Shown: positions 17,421 to 26,548 of the stretch, in pieces | Layout: the number at the start of each line of letters is the position of its first letter | How positions within the stretch are numbered: the stretch's first letter is position 1 | NCBI RefSeq assembly: GCF_014205835.1 | Contig: NZ_JACHCQ010000004.1 | Coordinates: 62,001 to 126,000 of the forward strand | Length of the DNA: 64,000 nt | DNA from: Pedobacter sp. AK013 | Lineage (GTDB): Bacteria > Bacteroidota > Bacteroidia > Sphingobacteriales > Sphingobacteriaceae | Direction of reading: 5' to 3' | Program-made: the position numbers and the translations under genes | Notes under the pieces: model-generated | Seen by the model: only the letters and a program-made list of their open reading frames with translations | Database searches by the model: none | What the model was told of the DNA's origin: nothing

Positions 17421-18311
17421 TTAAATATCGCAGATCTCAACAGCCTTTTTTAATGAGGCAATTTTATCTGCTTGTTTAGGTATAAATTCTTGTGCCACGT
17501 AACCTTTAAAGCCGGTTTCGGCAATGGCTTTCATAATAGCTGGGTAATATAGCTCCTGGGTATCGTCTATTTCATTACGGCCAGGTACGCCTGCAGTGTG
17601 ATAGTGTGCAATATACTGGTGATAATCTCTGATGTTTCTGATTACATCACCTTCATCAATTTGCATGTGATAGATATCGTAAAGCAATTTGAAGTTTTCT
17701 GAACCCACACGTTTGCAAAGCTCAGCGCCCCATGATGTTCTATCGCATTGGTAATCTTTATGGTTAACTTTGCTATTTAGCAACTCCATAACCAATACCA
17801 CATTGTGCTTTTCGGCCAATGGAATTAACTGTTTTAATCCTTTAACGCAATTGTTCCAGCCAGTTTCATCATCTTTACCCCGACGGTTTCCACTAAAGCA
17901 GATCAGGTTTTTATAACCAGCTTCGGCAACAAGCGGAATCATTGCGGTATAATTTTGAATTAACTTTTCGTGGAATTTTTCGTCGTTAAAGCCGTCTACT
18001 AAATTGATCTCTGCACCATTACACATGGTCGATTCTAAACCATGTTTTTTTAAGGTAGGCCAATCTTTCGGTCCCACCAAATCAATGCCTTTGATACCTA
18101 TTTTTTTTGCTTCGATGCAGAGTGCTTCTACCTCGAAACTACTAAAACACCAGCGGCATACGGCATGGTTAATATTTCCTTTTAGCCTAAGCGGCTCGTT
18201 TGATTCTCGTTTATCCATTGCGAGGGCAGATAGTCCTGAAGAAACTCCAATCGCAGCGGTTCCTGCGACGATGTTCTTTAATGCATTTCTCCTATTTATG
18301 TTTGAGGTCAT
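17421..18311 (-). CDS. Hydroxypyruvate isomerase-like TIM-barrel protein, exported
   Basis: A 296-aa member of the xylose-isomerase-like family, nearer to hydroxypyruvate isomerase (Hyi/OtnI-like) than to its two neighbours. The N-terminus NRRNALKNIVAGTAAIGVSS resembles a Tat leader. Family stretches are INHAVCRWCFS, IGIKGIDLVGPKDWP, NLICFSGNRRG, VVLVMELLNSK (metal Glu), YDIYHMQIDEGD (metal Asp with nearby His), HYHTAGVPGRNEID and GYVAQEFIPK (Glu). It lies 8 bp upstream of the next TIM barrel and 1 bp after the MFS gene's stop codon, so translation is probably coupled. Substrate is unknown. Confidence 0.82.
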   Translation of the reverse strand: MTSNINRRNALKNIVAGTAAIGVSSGLSALAMDKRESNEPLRLKGNINHAVCRWCFSSFEVEALCIEAKKIGIKGIDLVGPKDWPTLKKHGLESTMCNGAEINLVDGFNDEKFHEKLIQNYTAMIPLVAEAGYKNLICFSGNRRGKDDETGWNNCVKGLKQLIPLAEKHNVVLVMELLNSKVNHKDYQCDRTSWGAELCKRVGSENFKLLYDIYHMQIDEGDVIRNIRDYHQYIAHYHTAGVPGRNEIDDTQELYYPAIMKAIAETGFKGYVAQEFIPKQADKIASLKKAVEICDI

Positions 18312-18312
18312 G

Positions 18313-19554
18313 TTAAACTGCTTTAGCGTCTATTTCAGACTTGGTTTTATCGTTAAAAACTAGTGCAAATAATAAAAATACCACTAGGGCAATCCCAGCG
18401 GGTATAATCCAGATCATTTTCCAATCCATTACCCCATCTGCAGCTTTGTAGGCGTCAGAAATTCTACCTGCTACAGCAAATCCAATCAACATACCAACAC
18501 CATAAGTAGCTAAGGTAATTAAGCCTTGCGCTGAACTTTTAAAACGTTCACCAGCTTTTGAATTGGTATAAATCTGCCCTGAAACGAAAAAGAAATCGTA
18601 GCAGACGCCATGTAAAGCGATTCCTAAAATTAACATAAAGCTCAATTCGCCTGCGTTACCGTAAGCAAATAATGCATAACGTACTGCCCATGCCAGCATA
18701 CCGACCAAGATGGTCATTTTGAAACCGAATCTTTTAAAAAATATAGGAATAAACAATAAGAAAATAACTTCTGAAGCCTGGCCAATAGTCATTTTTCCGG
18801 TAGGGTTATCCATACCAATATTTGAAAGGAATGGATTTGCATTTTGGTAGTAAAAAGCAAGAGGAATACAGATCAAAATAGATGAGATAAAGAAAATCAG
18901 GAAGTTCCTGTCTTTTAATAGTTTTAAAGCATCAAGGCCTAAAACATCAGAAACAGTGATTTTTTCGTCCGCAGAAACTTTTGGTGGTGTTTTAGGCAGT
19001 GTGAAACTGAATAAGCCCAGGGTTAAAGAAACAATACCTGCCATTAGGAAAGTGTTTTTCAATAAACCAGCTTCGGTACCTTCTTTTGAATCCCAGTGAA
19101 AAAGGTAACTGATTAATAAACCAGCTGCAATCCAGCCAATGGTACCGAAAATACGGATAGAAGAAAATTCTTTCTCGGGATCTTTCATTTGATTGAAAGA
19201 AACAGAATTTACCAGGGCAAGGGTAGGCATGAAAAGGATCATGTAACCTAAAACGTAAGGATAAAATACGCTTATATCGGTGGCATTGTACATTTGATAC
19301 ATTAATATTGCACCAATGATATGAAGTACGCCTAAAATTCTTTCAGCGTTAAAATACCTGTCGGCTATTAAGCCTACAATAAAAGGTGCGATGATGGCGC
19401 CCCATGATTGTGTTGAAAATACGGCTCCGGTTTCTGAACCAGTAGCTTTAAGATTGTTTCCTAAGAAAGTCCCAAGTGTTACAAACCATGCGCCCCAGAT
19501 AAAAAATTCTAGGAACATCATGGCAGAGAGTTTAAAGCGGGTAGTGCTATTCAT
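18313..19554 (-). CDS. MFS sugar/nucleoside permease (NupG-like)
   Basis: A 413-aa polytopic protein with about 12 helices that resembles the nucleoside:proton symporter branch of the major facilitator superfamily. The start (FKLSAMMFLEFFIWGAWFVTLGTFL) and GLIADRYFNAERILGVLHIIGAI are typical of that branch. In Bacteroidota this branch is repeatedly found beside Gfo/Idh and TIM-barrel sugar genes, where it probably imports a small sugar product across the inner membrane rather than a nucleoside. Gene order supports import of a product of periplasmic chemistry. Confidence 0.8.
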   Translation of the reverse strand: MNSTTRFKLSAMMFLEFFIWGAWFVTLGTFLGNNLKATGSETGAVFSTQSWGAIIAPFIVGLIADRYFNAERILGVLHIIGAILMYQMYNATDISVFYPYVLGYMILFMPTLALVNSVSFNQMKDPEKEFSSIRIFGTIGWIAAGLLISYLFHWDSKEGTEAGLLKNTFLMAGIVSLTLGLFSFTLPKTPPKVSADEKITVSDVLGLDALKLLKDRNFLIFFISSILICIPLAFYYQNANPFLSNIGMDNPTGKMTIGQASEVIFLLFIPIFFKRFGFKMTILVGMLAWAVRYALFAYGNAGELSFMLILGIALHGVCYDFFFVSGQIYTNSKAGERFKSSAQGLITLATYGVGMLIGFAVAGRISDAYKAADGVMDWKMIWIIPAGIALVVFLLFALVFNDKTKSEIDAKAV

Positions 19555-19574
19555 TTGGTTATATAAGGTTATTA

Positions 19575-19645
19575 GGTTAGGGCGGAGGATTTAAAGTGTA
19601 AGGTTTAGGGGAGAAAAATCCCCAACCTTTTACCTTATGCCTTTA
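19575..19645. repeat. AAGGTTTAGG/CCTTTTACC type degenerate repeat
   Basis: This gap carries GTAAGGTTTAGGGGA and, after a short A-rich loop, TCCCCAACCTTTTACC, an imperfect inverted repeat built from AAGGT words. It belongs to the family also seen at 3273-3378, 24592-24822, 34330-34400, 53043-53090 and 63355-63415. Confidence 0.5.
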
Positions 19646-19652
19646 ACTTCGG

Positions 19653-20333
19653 TTATAGTTCTTTTATAGAGATATTTTTGTACCAAACTTCATCTCCATG
19701 ATCTTGTAGGGCAATTTTACCAGTCTTAAAAGTTCCCCAGTTTTCCCAGGTAGCAAATTTACTGCCAGCAACAATCTTTTTCCAGTTATCATCCCAAAGG
19801 GTGGTTTTTACCACTTCAACACCATTTAAAATTAGCGTTAATTTGCCTTTTTTGCTGATAATTTCGGCTTTGTTCCATTCGCCAACCGCTTTAACAGGTT
19901 CTGATGAGCTTTTCACCAGATCGTACAGATCGCCGGCACGGTGTTTAGTGATTTTTCCATCGGGGTGGCCATCGTTATCAATAACCTGCATTTCTAAACC
20001 TGTAGAATAGGTAGCATGGTATTTAGGTTCTTCGTGAACATAAAAAATCAGACCGCTATTTGCTTTTGGAGCCACTTTCCACTCATACTTCAAATGGAAA
20101 TCGCCGTATTCTTTATCGGTAACCAAATCGCCGCCACCATCAGTGCCCTTTTTAGCTAAATCTAAGTGTAATGCACCATCCTGAACTTGCCAACCGCTAC
20201 CAACAGTAGTTTTGTTGTAAGTATGCCAACCTGTTGTTGTTTTACCATCAAATAATGGCTTAAAGCCTTTTTGTGCTTTTGATATTTGCGTAACTGCTAA
20301 TAGGATAAAAGCAGAAAGAAAGATTTTTTTCAT
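19653..20333 (-). CDS. DUF1080 (3-keto-disaccharide hydrolase-like) protein
   Basis: A 226-aa protein with a signal peptide (about residues 1-20) followed by one concanavalin-like beta-sandwich DUF1080 domain. Marks are FKPLFDGKTTTGWHTYN at the start, DFHLKYEWKVAPKANSGLIFYVHE in the middle, GLEMQVIDNDGHPDG and WNKAEIISKKGKLTLILNG near the end. Pfam PF06439 is named for 3-keto-disaccharide hydrolase activity, so it fits as the glycosidic-bond-cleaving member of the surrounding oxidative pathway. It lies between the MFS and a Gfo/Idh gene on the same strand. Many DUF1080 members remain uncharacterised, so the specific activity is inferred. Confidence 0.85.
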   Translation of the reverse strand: MKKIFLSAFILLAVTQISKAQKGFKPLFDGKTTTGWHTYNKTTVGSGWQVQDGALHLDLAKKGTDGGGDLVTDKEYGDFHLKYEWKVAPKANSGLIFYVHEEPKYHATYSTGLEMQVIDNDGHPDGKITKHRAGDLYDLVKSSSEPVKAVGEWNKAEIISKKGKLTLILNGVEVVKTTLWDDNWKKIVAGSKFATWENWGTFKTGKIALQDHGDEVWYKNISIKEL

Positions 20334-20345
20334 TTTTTTAAATTT

Positions 20346-20377
20346 AAACCTGATGGGCTTTAAAACCCATCAGGTTT
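20346..20377. repeat. Hairpin AAACCTGATGGG/CCCATCAGGTTT
   Basis: A perfect 12-bp stem with an eight-base loop between the Gfo/Idh gene and the DUF1080 gene. On the minus strand it ends in AAATTTAAAAAAATG, with no T tract. It may stabilise or partly stop the upstream transcript, or be a dispersed palindrome. Confidence 0.5.
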
Positions 20378-20391
20378 GTAAGTACTTTTTA

Positions 20392-21849
20392 TTAAAGCGT
20401 TAAATTGTTCCAGCCTTTACGATATTCGCGTTTTACAAACTGGTTTGCTTCATCAAAATTGGTCACTTTCATATTATCGTTATCCCATAGCATTTTGGTA
20501 TACCTGCCTGGATAAGTAATTTTATTGTTTACCGTTTTTTGGATATCGAAACTTCTGATTGCCAGGTTAGCCATCAATAAAGCTTCTGTTAATGGACCTG
20601 CAATTTCGAAAGGCGAACTCACCTCTTGTTTGCCATAACCAGCAATTGCAGCTTCAACCCACTGCTTGTAGTGGCCGTTTGCGCCATCTGGTACGCGGGC
20701 ATATTTTGGTGCAACTTTAATGTCTTTGTTTTTACTTAAAGGCAATAATTTTGGATTTGCACTATATGTTTCAGACATCATTTTACCTTTTGTTCCGATA
20801 AATAAGGTTCCGTTACCACCATCGCCAAAAGTTTCGTTTGCTTCTAACTCCTCTGGGCGTTCTGGTTGAATACCGCCATCCATCCAATGTAAGGTTACAT
20901 CACCTTTGGTTTTGTTGGTTTTAGGGAATTTTAAGGTAACATGGCTTGATGGCGGACAGCTTTCAGGGAAGTAACCGCGTTTAAATTCATCTACATAAAC
21001 AGAACCTACGCTGGCCTCAACTTCTTTGGCGTATTTTAAGTTTAACACACTAAAAGGAGCTTCGATCAAGTGGCAACCCATATCGCCCAAGGCACCGGTT
21101 CCGTAATCCCACCAGCCACGCCAGTTAAAAGGAACTAATTTATCTACAAAATCCTTTTCAGGGGCCGTTCCCAACCATAAATTCCAATCTAACTCTTTAG
21201 GTATTTCTGCTTTTTTGCTTGGCCAAGGAATACCTTGAGGCCAAACCGGACGGTTGGTCCAGGCATAAACGGTATGTACGTCGCCGATTAAACCAGCTTC
21301 GTACCATTCTTTCATTTGCCGTGGGCCGTCATTTGATGCACCTTGATTACCCATTTGCGTAACCACTTTATATTTTTTTGCAGCTGCGGTTAGAATACGC
21401 GCTTCATAAATATCGTGTGTTAAAGGCTTTTGAACGTAAACATGTTTGCCCAACTGCATAGCTGCTAAAGCCTGGATGGCATGGTTATGGTCAGGAGTTG
21501 AAACAGAAACAGCGTCGAAGTTTTTATGTTCTTTATCCAACATCTCGCGCCAATCTTTATAATATTTTGCTTTAGGGAAAGCTTTTACACTATTGGCTGC
21601 ACGGCGATCGTCTACATCACACAGAAAAGCAATATCTGCTTTTCCGCTTTTGTAAAACATGTCTAAATCGCTCTGACCTTTTCCGCCAACACCAATGCCG
21701 GCAACCAATAGGCGATCGCTTGGTGCTAAATAGCCTGTTCCGCCCAAAACATGGCGCGGAACAATCATAAAGGCAGCGGCAGCGATTGCCGAAGTTTTAA
21801 TAAAATCACGACGGTTACTCGTGTTTTTATTTTCTTGCTCTGTTTTCAT
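20392..21849 (-). CDS. Gfo/Idh/MocA family oxidoreductase, Tat-exported
   Basis: A 485-aa NAD(P)-dependent oxidoreductase. The leader NRRDFIKTSAIAAAAFMIVP is Tat-like. The Rossmann part has VAGIGVGGKG and FLCDVDD, with STPDHNHAIQALAAMQLGKHVYVQKPL as the family's EKP-type catalytic region (Q in place of E). The C-terminal domain has the GTGALGDMGCHLIEAP helix. A folded protein exported with bound cofactor would keep NAD in the periplasm and run a closed redox cycle, as in glucose-fructose oxidoreductase or GH109-like enzymes. It is therefore a candidate for 3-keto sugar chemistry. The substrate is inferred, not seen. Confidence 0.88.
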   Translation of the reverse strand: MKTEQENKNTSNRRDFIKTSAIAAAAFMIVPRHVLGGTGYLAPSDRLLVAGIGVGGKGQSDLDMFYKSGKADIAFLCDVDDRRAANSVKAFPKAKYYKDWREMLDKEHKNFDAVSVSTPDHNHAIQALAAMQLGKHVYVQKPLTHDIYEARILTAAAKKYKVVTQMGNQGASNDGPRQMKEWYEAGLIGDVHTVYAWTNRPVWPQGIPWPSKKAEIPKELDWNLWLGTAPEKDFVDKLVPFNWRGWWDYGTGALGDMGCHLIEAPFSVLNLKYAKEVEASVGSVYVDEFKRGYFPESCPPSSHVTLKFPKTNKTKGDVTLHWMDGGIQPERPEELEANETFGDGGNGTLFIGTKGKMMSETYSANPKLLPLSKNKDIKVAPKYARVPDGANGHYKQWVEAAIAGYGKQEVSSPFEIAGPLTEALLMANLAIRSFDIQKTVNNKITYPGRYTKMLWDNDNMKVTNFDEANQFVKREYRKGWNNLTL

Positions 21850-21881
21850 ATGTAGTAAATCGATTTGCTAACGGAATTCGA

Positions 21882-22265
21882 TTATTTTTTCTTTAGAGAT
21901 AAAATATACTTTACCATCAATTTTGCATCGTCTTTTTTTAGCGTAGCATGAGCGCTCATTGGCATGTTGCCCCAAACTCCTGTTCCACCTTTAATAATCT
22001 TATCTGCTAACATGTCGATGTTTTTCTCTGTAGCCGGATATTTTTTTGCAATGTCTACGTAAGCAGGACCAATAATTTTGTTGGTCTTATTGTGGCAACC
22101 TAAACAATCTGATTTATTGATCAGTTTTTCGCCTGGATTTGATTGAAAAGCTACATGGTTTGTTGTTGTCGTTGCAACCACGGTTTTCTCTTTCGCTAAA
22201 TCTGCTTTTGAAAACGACGCCATAAAAATGACTACAGCGCCTAAAATTAAAAATGTTTTTTTCAT
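21882..22265 (-). CDS. Monoheme c-type cytochrome
   Basis: A 127-aa exported cytochrome. After a signal peptide there is one heme motif, CLGCH at 54-58, and a methionine ligand in GNMPMSAH (Met101 or Met103). The motif order (heme site, IIGPAYVDIA, IKGGTGVWG, MPMSAH) matches small class I cytochromes of the c551/c552 type. It lies directly upstream of the Gfo/Idh gene and could take electrons from the GMC dehydrogenase encoded upstream on the same strand. It has only one heme, unlike the triheme subunit of classic gluconate dehydrogenase. Confidence 0.9.
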   Translation of the reverse strand: MKKTFLILGAVVIFMASFSKADLAKEKTVVATTTTNHVAFQSNPGEKLINKSDCLGCHNKTNKIIGPAYVDIAKKYPATEKNIDMLADKIIKGGTGVWGNMPMSAHATLKKDDAKLMVKYILSLKKK

Positions 22266-22359
22266 GTGTGTTTATTGTTTTTATTGATATTCAAGCTTTG
22301 CATAAGCAGTATTGTTTGTTAGTTGATACTTATGCATGTTTTTGTGTGTCCTGTTATTT

Positions 22360-23412
22360 TTATAATCCTAATATTCTTTTATTGAAAGCACTATCACTAC
22401 CTGATGCCGCAAAATCGTCAAATGCTTTATCAGTTACGTTAATGATATTCTTTTTGATAAACGCTGCACCTTCGCGGGCACCATCTTGCTGGTTTTTGAT
22501 ACAACATTCCCATTCCATAACGGCCCAACCTTTAAAATCATACTGCGCCAATTTACTAAAAATGGTTTTAAAATCAACCTGACCATCACCAGGCGAGCGG
22601 TAACGACCAGCACGGTTTGCCCAACTCTGGTATCCACCAAAAGTGCCTTGTTTGCCTGTAGGGTTAAATTCTGCATCTTTAACATGGAAAGCTTTTATGC
22701 GTTCGTGGTAAAAATCGATGTATTGAATGTAATCCAATTGTTGCAACACAAAGTGAGATGGATCATACAATAAGCATGCCCGAGGATGATTATTTACGGC
22801 AGCGAGAAACATTTCGTATGTTTCGCCATCAAATAAATCTTCACCTGGATGTATTTCGTAGCAAACATCAACACCACACTGGTCAAATTCGTTTAAGATG
22901 GGGGTCCAGCGTTTTGCCAATTCCGCAAAACCTTCTTCAACTAATCCGGCAGGGCGTTGTGGCCAAGGGTGGAAATACTGCCACAACAACGAACCACTAA
23001 AAGTAGCGTGTGCATTTAAACCTAGGTTTTGAGATGCTTTGGCAGCATATTTCATCTGTTGTACAGCCCATTCCGTTCTGGCTTTTGGATTTTTATGTAC
23101 TTCTTTTGGTGCAAAGGCATCAAACAAGTCGTCGTAAGCAGGATGAACTGCAACTAACTGTCCTTGTAGGTGTGTAGAAAGTTCAGTAATTTCTAAACCG
23201 TAAGTTGCAATTTTACCTTTTAATTCATCAGCGTAGGTTTTACTTTCAGCTGCTTGTTTAAGATCAATAAAGCGGGTATCAAGCGTTGGCATCTGGATAC
23301 CTTTAAATCCTAAATCTGCAGCCCATTTGCAAATATTATCAAGTGAATTAAATGGAGCTTCGTCGCTTATAAATTGGGCTAAAAATACTGCTGGTCCTTT
23401 TATCGTTGTCAT
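22360..23412 (-). CDS. Sugar phosphate isomerase/epimerase-like TIM barrel, cytoplasmic
   Basis: A 350-aa xylose-isomerase-like TIM barrel without a signal peptide, so probably cytoplasmic. It is larger than the three exported copies. Visible marks are GFKGIQMPTLDTRFID, THLQGQLVAVHPAYD, VDVCYEIHPGEDLFDG (metal Glu and His), CLLYDPSHFVLQ (metal Asp, His), IKAFHVKDAEFNP, SPGDGQVDFKTIF and WAVMEWECCIK (metal Glu). It lies 9 bp downstream of a cytoplasmic Gfo/Idh gene, and the two probably act on the same imported sugar. Related pairs are found in inositol and glucoside catabolic clusters. Confidence 0.85.
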   Translation of the reverse strand: MTTIKGPAVFLAQFISDEAPFNSLDNICKWAADLGFKGIQMPTLDTRFIDLKQAAESKTYADELKGKIATYGLEITELSTHLQGQLVAVHPAYDDLFDAFAPKEVHKNPKARTEWAVQQMKYAAKASQNLGLNAHATFSGSLLWQYFHPWPQRPAGLVEEGFAELAKRWTPILNEFDQCGVDVCYEIHPGEDLFDGETYEMFLAAVNNHPRACLLYDPSHFVLQQLDYIQYIDFYHERIKAFHVKDAEFNPTGKQGTFGGYQSWANRAGRYRSPGDGQVDFKTIFSKLAQYDFKGWAVMEWECCIKNQQDGAREGAAFIKKNIINVTDKAFDDFAASGSDSAFNKRILGL

Positions 23413-23421
23413 GCCTGATTA

Positions 23422-24579
23422 TTATATTTTATAATCGAACCATTTTTGATCTGATTGGCTTGAAGCCACTACATTTTCAATAAATGCCATTCCTCTGATT
23501 CCATCCGAGGTACCAGGGAAATCGAGCATTTCTGCTGTTGGTTGCTCATTATTTAATTTTGCATTTACGGTAAGTGCAAAGTTTTTATAAATGTTAGCAA
23601 ATGCCTCTAAATAACCTTCAGGGTGACCACCTGGTGTACGGGTATTGTGTTTTGCAAAGCTACCCATATAGCCATTACCGGTTCTGTAGATCTGGGCAGG
23701 TGCATTTAACCATCTTACAATTAGTGTATTTGGTTCCATCTGGTGCCATTCTAAACCACCTTTTTCGCCGTAAACCCTAATTTTTAGTGCGTTTTCTTCG
23801 CCGGCAGCAATTTGTGAGGCCACCAATACGCCGTTAGCTCCATTATTGAATTTCAACAGTACGTTACCGTCATCATCAATGGCTCTTCCAGGCACTACAA
23901 TATTCAAATCAGCACAAATTTTAGTAATTTTTAATCCCGAAATATATTCGGCAAGGTGTGCTGCGTGTGTACCAATATCACCCATACAACCACTTTTTCC
24001 GGTTTTAGATGGGTCGGTACGCCAAGCTGCCTGTGCATTGCCTTCGCGCTCAGAAAGTGTACTTAACCAACCTTGTGGATATTCTACCACAATTTTACGG
24101 ATAGCACCTAATTCACCTTCACTTACCATTTGTTTGGCTTGCTTAACCATCGGGTAGCCCGAGTAAGTGTGTGTTAAACAAAGGGTTAATCCGGTTTCTT
24201 GTACTTTAGCCTGTAGCTGTTTAGCTTCTTCTAAGGTTAAAGTCATCGGTTTTTCTATTACCACATTGAAACCTTTATCCAATGCCATCATTGCAGGTGC
24301 AAAGTGAGCAAAATTTGGGGTAACAATGGTTACAAAATCAATTCTTTCATCAGCTGGCAATTCACTTTCTTTTGTCAGCATTTCTTCGTAACTGGTATAA
24401 ATCCTATTGTCAGGAAGAAAAAGGATCTTTCCTGATTCGTAACCAATTTCGGGATTTATACTAAGCGCTCCGGCAGATAATTCGATTAGGCCGTCCATAT
24501 TGGCAGCCAAACGATGTACGGCACCGATAAAGGCGTCTTTTCCACCGCCTATCATGCCCATTCTTAATTTTCTTTTCAT
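23422..24579 (-). CDS. Gfo/Idh/MocA family oxidoreductase, cytoplasmic
   Basis: A 385-aa NAD(P)-dependent oxidoreductase with no leader. The Rossmann start is MGMIGGGKDAFIGAVH. The family motif GFNVVIEKPMTLTLEEAKQL contains the conserved EKP lysine. The C-terminal domain shows GCMGDIGTHAAHLAEYISGL with the catalytic-type Asp/His pair. It differs clearly from the exported Gfo/Idh protein encoded nearby, so the two are not duplicates. It precedes the cytoplasmic TIM barrel by 9 bp, suggesting a shared pathway in which one enzyme oxidises or reduces a keto sugar and the other isomerises it. Confidence 0.87.
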   Translation of the reverse strand: MKRKLRMGMIGGGKDAFIGAVHRLAANMDGLIELSAGALSINPEIGYESGKILFLPDNRIYTSYEEMLTKESELPADERIDFVTIVTPNFAHFAPAMMALDKGFNVVIEKPMTLTLEEAKQLQAKVQETGLTLCLTHTYSGYPMVKQAKQMVSEGELGAIRKIVVEYPQGWLSTLSEREGNAQAAWRTDPSKTGKSGCMGDIGTHAAHLAEYISGLKITKICADLNIVVPGRAIDDDGNVLLKFNNGANGVLVASQIAAGEENALKIRVYGEKGGLEWHQMEPNTLIVRWLNAPAQIYRTGNGYMGSFAKHNTRTPGGHPEGYLEAFANIYKNFALTVNAKLNNEQPTAEMLDFPGTSDGIRGMAFIENVVASSQSDQKWFDYKI

Positions 24580-24591
24580 TTTATAAAGGTG

Positions 24592-24822
24592 TGAGGTTTA
24601 AGGTAAAAGGTTTAGGGTGATTTCCCTATGCCTTAAGTCTTCGGCCTCTTGCTCTGTTTTTTATTAGGTTTTGATTTTAATTTTAGTGTTATGGTGTAAG
24701 GTTTACGGTAATTTTCCTGTTCCTGCTACCTTAAAAAGGTTCAGGGTAAAGGTTCATGGGTTTCGGGTTATTAAACCTTATATCCTATGCCTTCTACCTC
24801 GAACCTTTTACCTTAGACCTTT
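24592..24822. repeat. AAGGTTTAAGG-type repeat block
   Basis: The 231 bp between the GMC and Gfo/Idh genes hold no gene. They are mostly two rounds of GTGAGGTTTAAGGTAAAAGG/CCTATGCCTTAAG-like words, with AAGGT words first and their complements later, so each round can fold back on itself. This is the largest copy of the family in the window. Confidence 0.6.
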
Positions 24823-26523
24823 CTAGATATTCTTTTTCTTTAATTCTTTTACTGCGTAATCTGCAGCGCGTGCAGTTAGTGCCATAAATGTTAATGAAGG
24901 GTTTTGGCAAGCAATTGATGGCATGCACGATCCGTCAGTTACAAAAACGTTGTTTACTTCGTGCATCTGGTTCCATTTATTTAACACGGAAGTTTTAGGA
25001 TCGTTACCCATTCTAGCGGTACCCATTTCGTGGATCGCCATACCTGGATAACAGCCATTATCGTATGTTTGGATATTTTTCATGCCAGCTTTTTCTAACA
25101 TTTCAGCCGCATCGTTCATCATATCCACACGCATTTTTTTCTCGTTCTCTTTGTATTCGCAATCGATAGCCAATACAGGTTGTCCCCATTTATCTTTTTT
25201 ATTATGGTCGATATAAACCTTGTTTTCGTAGTAAGGAAGCATTTCTCCGAAGCCACCCAAGCCCATGGTCCATTTGCCTGGTTTGGTCATTTTCTCCTTC
25301 AGGTCTGCACCAAATGATAATTCGGCCACATCACTTTGCCAGTTGGCCCTGCTTGCACCGCCCTGATATCCGAATCCACGCAAGTAATCGCGTTTATCGT
25401 TACCGATGTTCTGGTACCTTGGTACGTAAATACCATTTGCACGGCGGCCATAAGTATATTTATCGTCAAAACCTTCTGCTTCGCCAGATGCTCCACAACG
25501 GAAATGGTGATCCATTAAATTGTGCCCCAACTGGCCACTTCCATTGCCCAGTCCGTTTGGATGTGCTTCTGATGTAGAGTTTAACAAAATGAATGTTGAA
25601 CCTAGTGTAGAACCATTTACAAAAACAATTTTAGCATAAAATTCCATCGTTTTGTTGGTCTGTGCATCAATAACCATTACGCCTTTAGCTTTTTTGGTAT
25701 CTTTATCATAAATGATATGATTTACGATAGAATATGGCCTTAACGTTAAACGTTTGGTTGCCATTGCTGCAGGCAGGGTAGAAGATTGTGTACTGAAATA
25801 TGCACCAAACGGACAGCCACGGCTACATAAATTTCTGTACTGGCAATTACCGCGGCCTTTATGCGGAACAGTAAGATTGGCTGTACGGCCAATCATCATG
25901 ATCCGTTCTCTCTTATAATACTCTTCAATGCGCGCTTTTACCGATTTTTCTACAATGTTTAAATCCATTGGGGGTAAAAACTCCCCGTCAGGGCAGGTAG
26001 GCCAGTTTTCTTTCGAACCGCTGATCCCTGCGAAACGCTCTGCATAATCGTACCACGGTGAAAGTTCTGCATAACGAAGCGGCCAATCACTTCCGTGACC
26101 ATCTTTTGCATTGTCTTCAAAGTTATGGTCGCTTAAACGGTAACTCTGACGGCCCCACATCAAGGATTTACCACCTACATGGAAACCACGGTACCAATCG
26201 AAACGTTTATCTTCAGTATATGGACATTCTAAATCGTTTACCCACCATTTTTCGTTTGCTTCCTGGTAAGGATAATCTCTTTTTTGTACTGGGTGGGTAC
26301 GTTTTTGCTCTTCGGTAAGTTTACCTGCATGTTTAAAATCCCATGGATTTTTCATAGCATTTTCGTAACCGGTAATGTGCTCGATGTTCATTCCTCTTTC
26401 GAGCATTAACACGCGCAAGCCCTTCTCGGTAAGTTCTTTCGCAGCCCAGCCGCCACTAATCCCCGATCCTATAACAATAGCATCGTAAGTATTTTCTGCT
26501 TTTAAATTTGTATTTAAATTCAT
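24823..26523 (-). CDS. GMC family oxidoreductase, FAD-dependent sugar dehydrogenase subunit
   Basis: A 566-aa flavoprotein. The FAD-binding start is AIVIGSGISGGWAAKEL with GxGxxG at 19-24. Further marks are YRGFHVGGKSLMWGRQSYR, the GAYFSTQSSTLPAAM region and the C-terminal active-site pair, His498 in HEMGTARMG and Asn541 in QNPSLTFMA. Three cysteines, C227, C233 and C237, resemble the iron-sulphur ligands of FAD-dependent glucose dehydrogenases. The next gene upstream encodes the matching small subunit. Such complexes oxidise sugars or glycosides and pass electrons to cytochrome c; oxidation at C3 is the attractive hypothesis here. There is no own leader, as expected if the small subunit carries it out through Tat. 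Confidence 0.88.
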   Translation of the reverse strand: MNLNTNLKAENTYDAIVIGSGISGGWAAKELTEKGLRVLMLERGMNIEHITGYENAMKNPWDFKHAGKLTEEQKRTHPVQKRDYPYQEANEKWWVNDLECPYTEDKRFDWYRGFHVGGKSLMWGRQSYRLSDHNFEDNAKDGHGSDWPLRYAELSPWYDYAERFAGISGSKENWPTCPDGEFLPPMDLNIVEKSVKARIEEYYKRERIMMIGRTANLTVPHKGRGNCQYRNLCSRGCPFGAYFSTQSSTLPAAMATKRLTLRPYSIVNHIIYDKDTKKAKGVMVIDAQTNKTMEFYAKIVFVNGSTLGSTFILLNSTSEAHPNGLGNGSGQLGHNLMDHHFRCGASGEAEGFDDKYTYGRRANGIYVPRYQNIGNDKRDYLRGFGYQGGASRANWQSDVAELSFGADLKEKMTKPGKWTMGLGGFGEMLPYYENKVYIDHNKKDKWGQPVLAIDCEYKENEKKMRVDMMNDAAEMLEKAGMKNIQTYDNGCYPGMAIHEMGTARMGNDPKTSVLNKWNQMHEVNNVFVTDGSCMPSIACQNPSLTFMALTARAADYAVKELKKKNI

Positions 26524-26548
26524 GATGTTTTGTAGTTGTTGTTAGAAA

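Noticed and set aside
24592..24822. A CRISPR-like array, because of recurring words.
   Set aside because: The words are short, degenerate and irregularly spaced; there is no constant repeat length, no unique spacers and no cas gene in the window.
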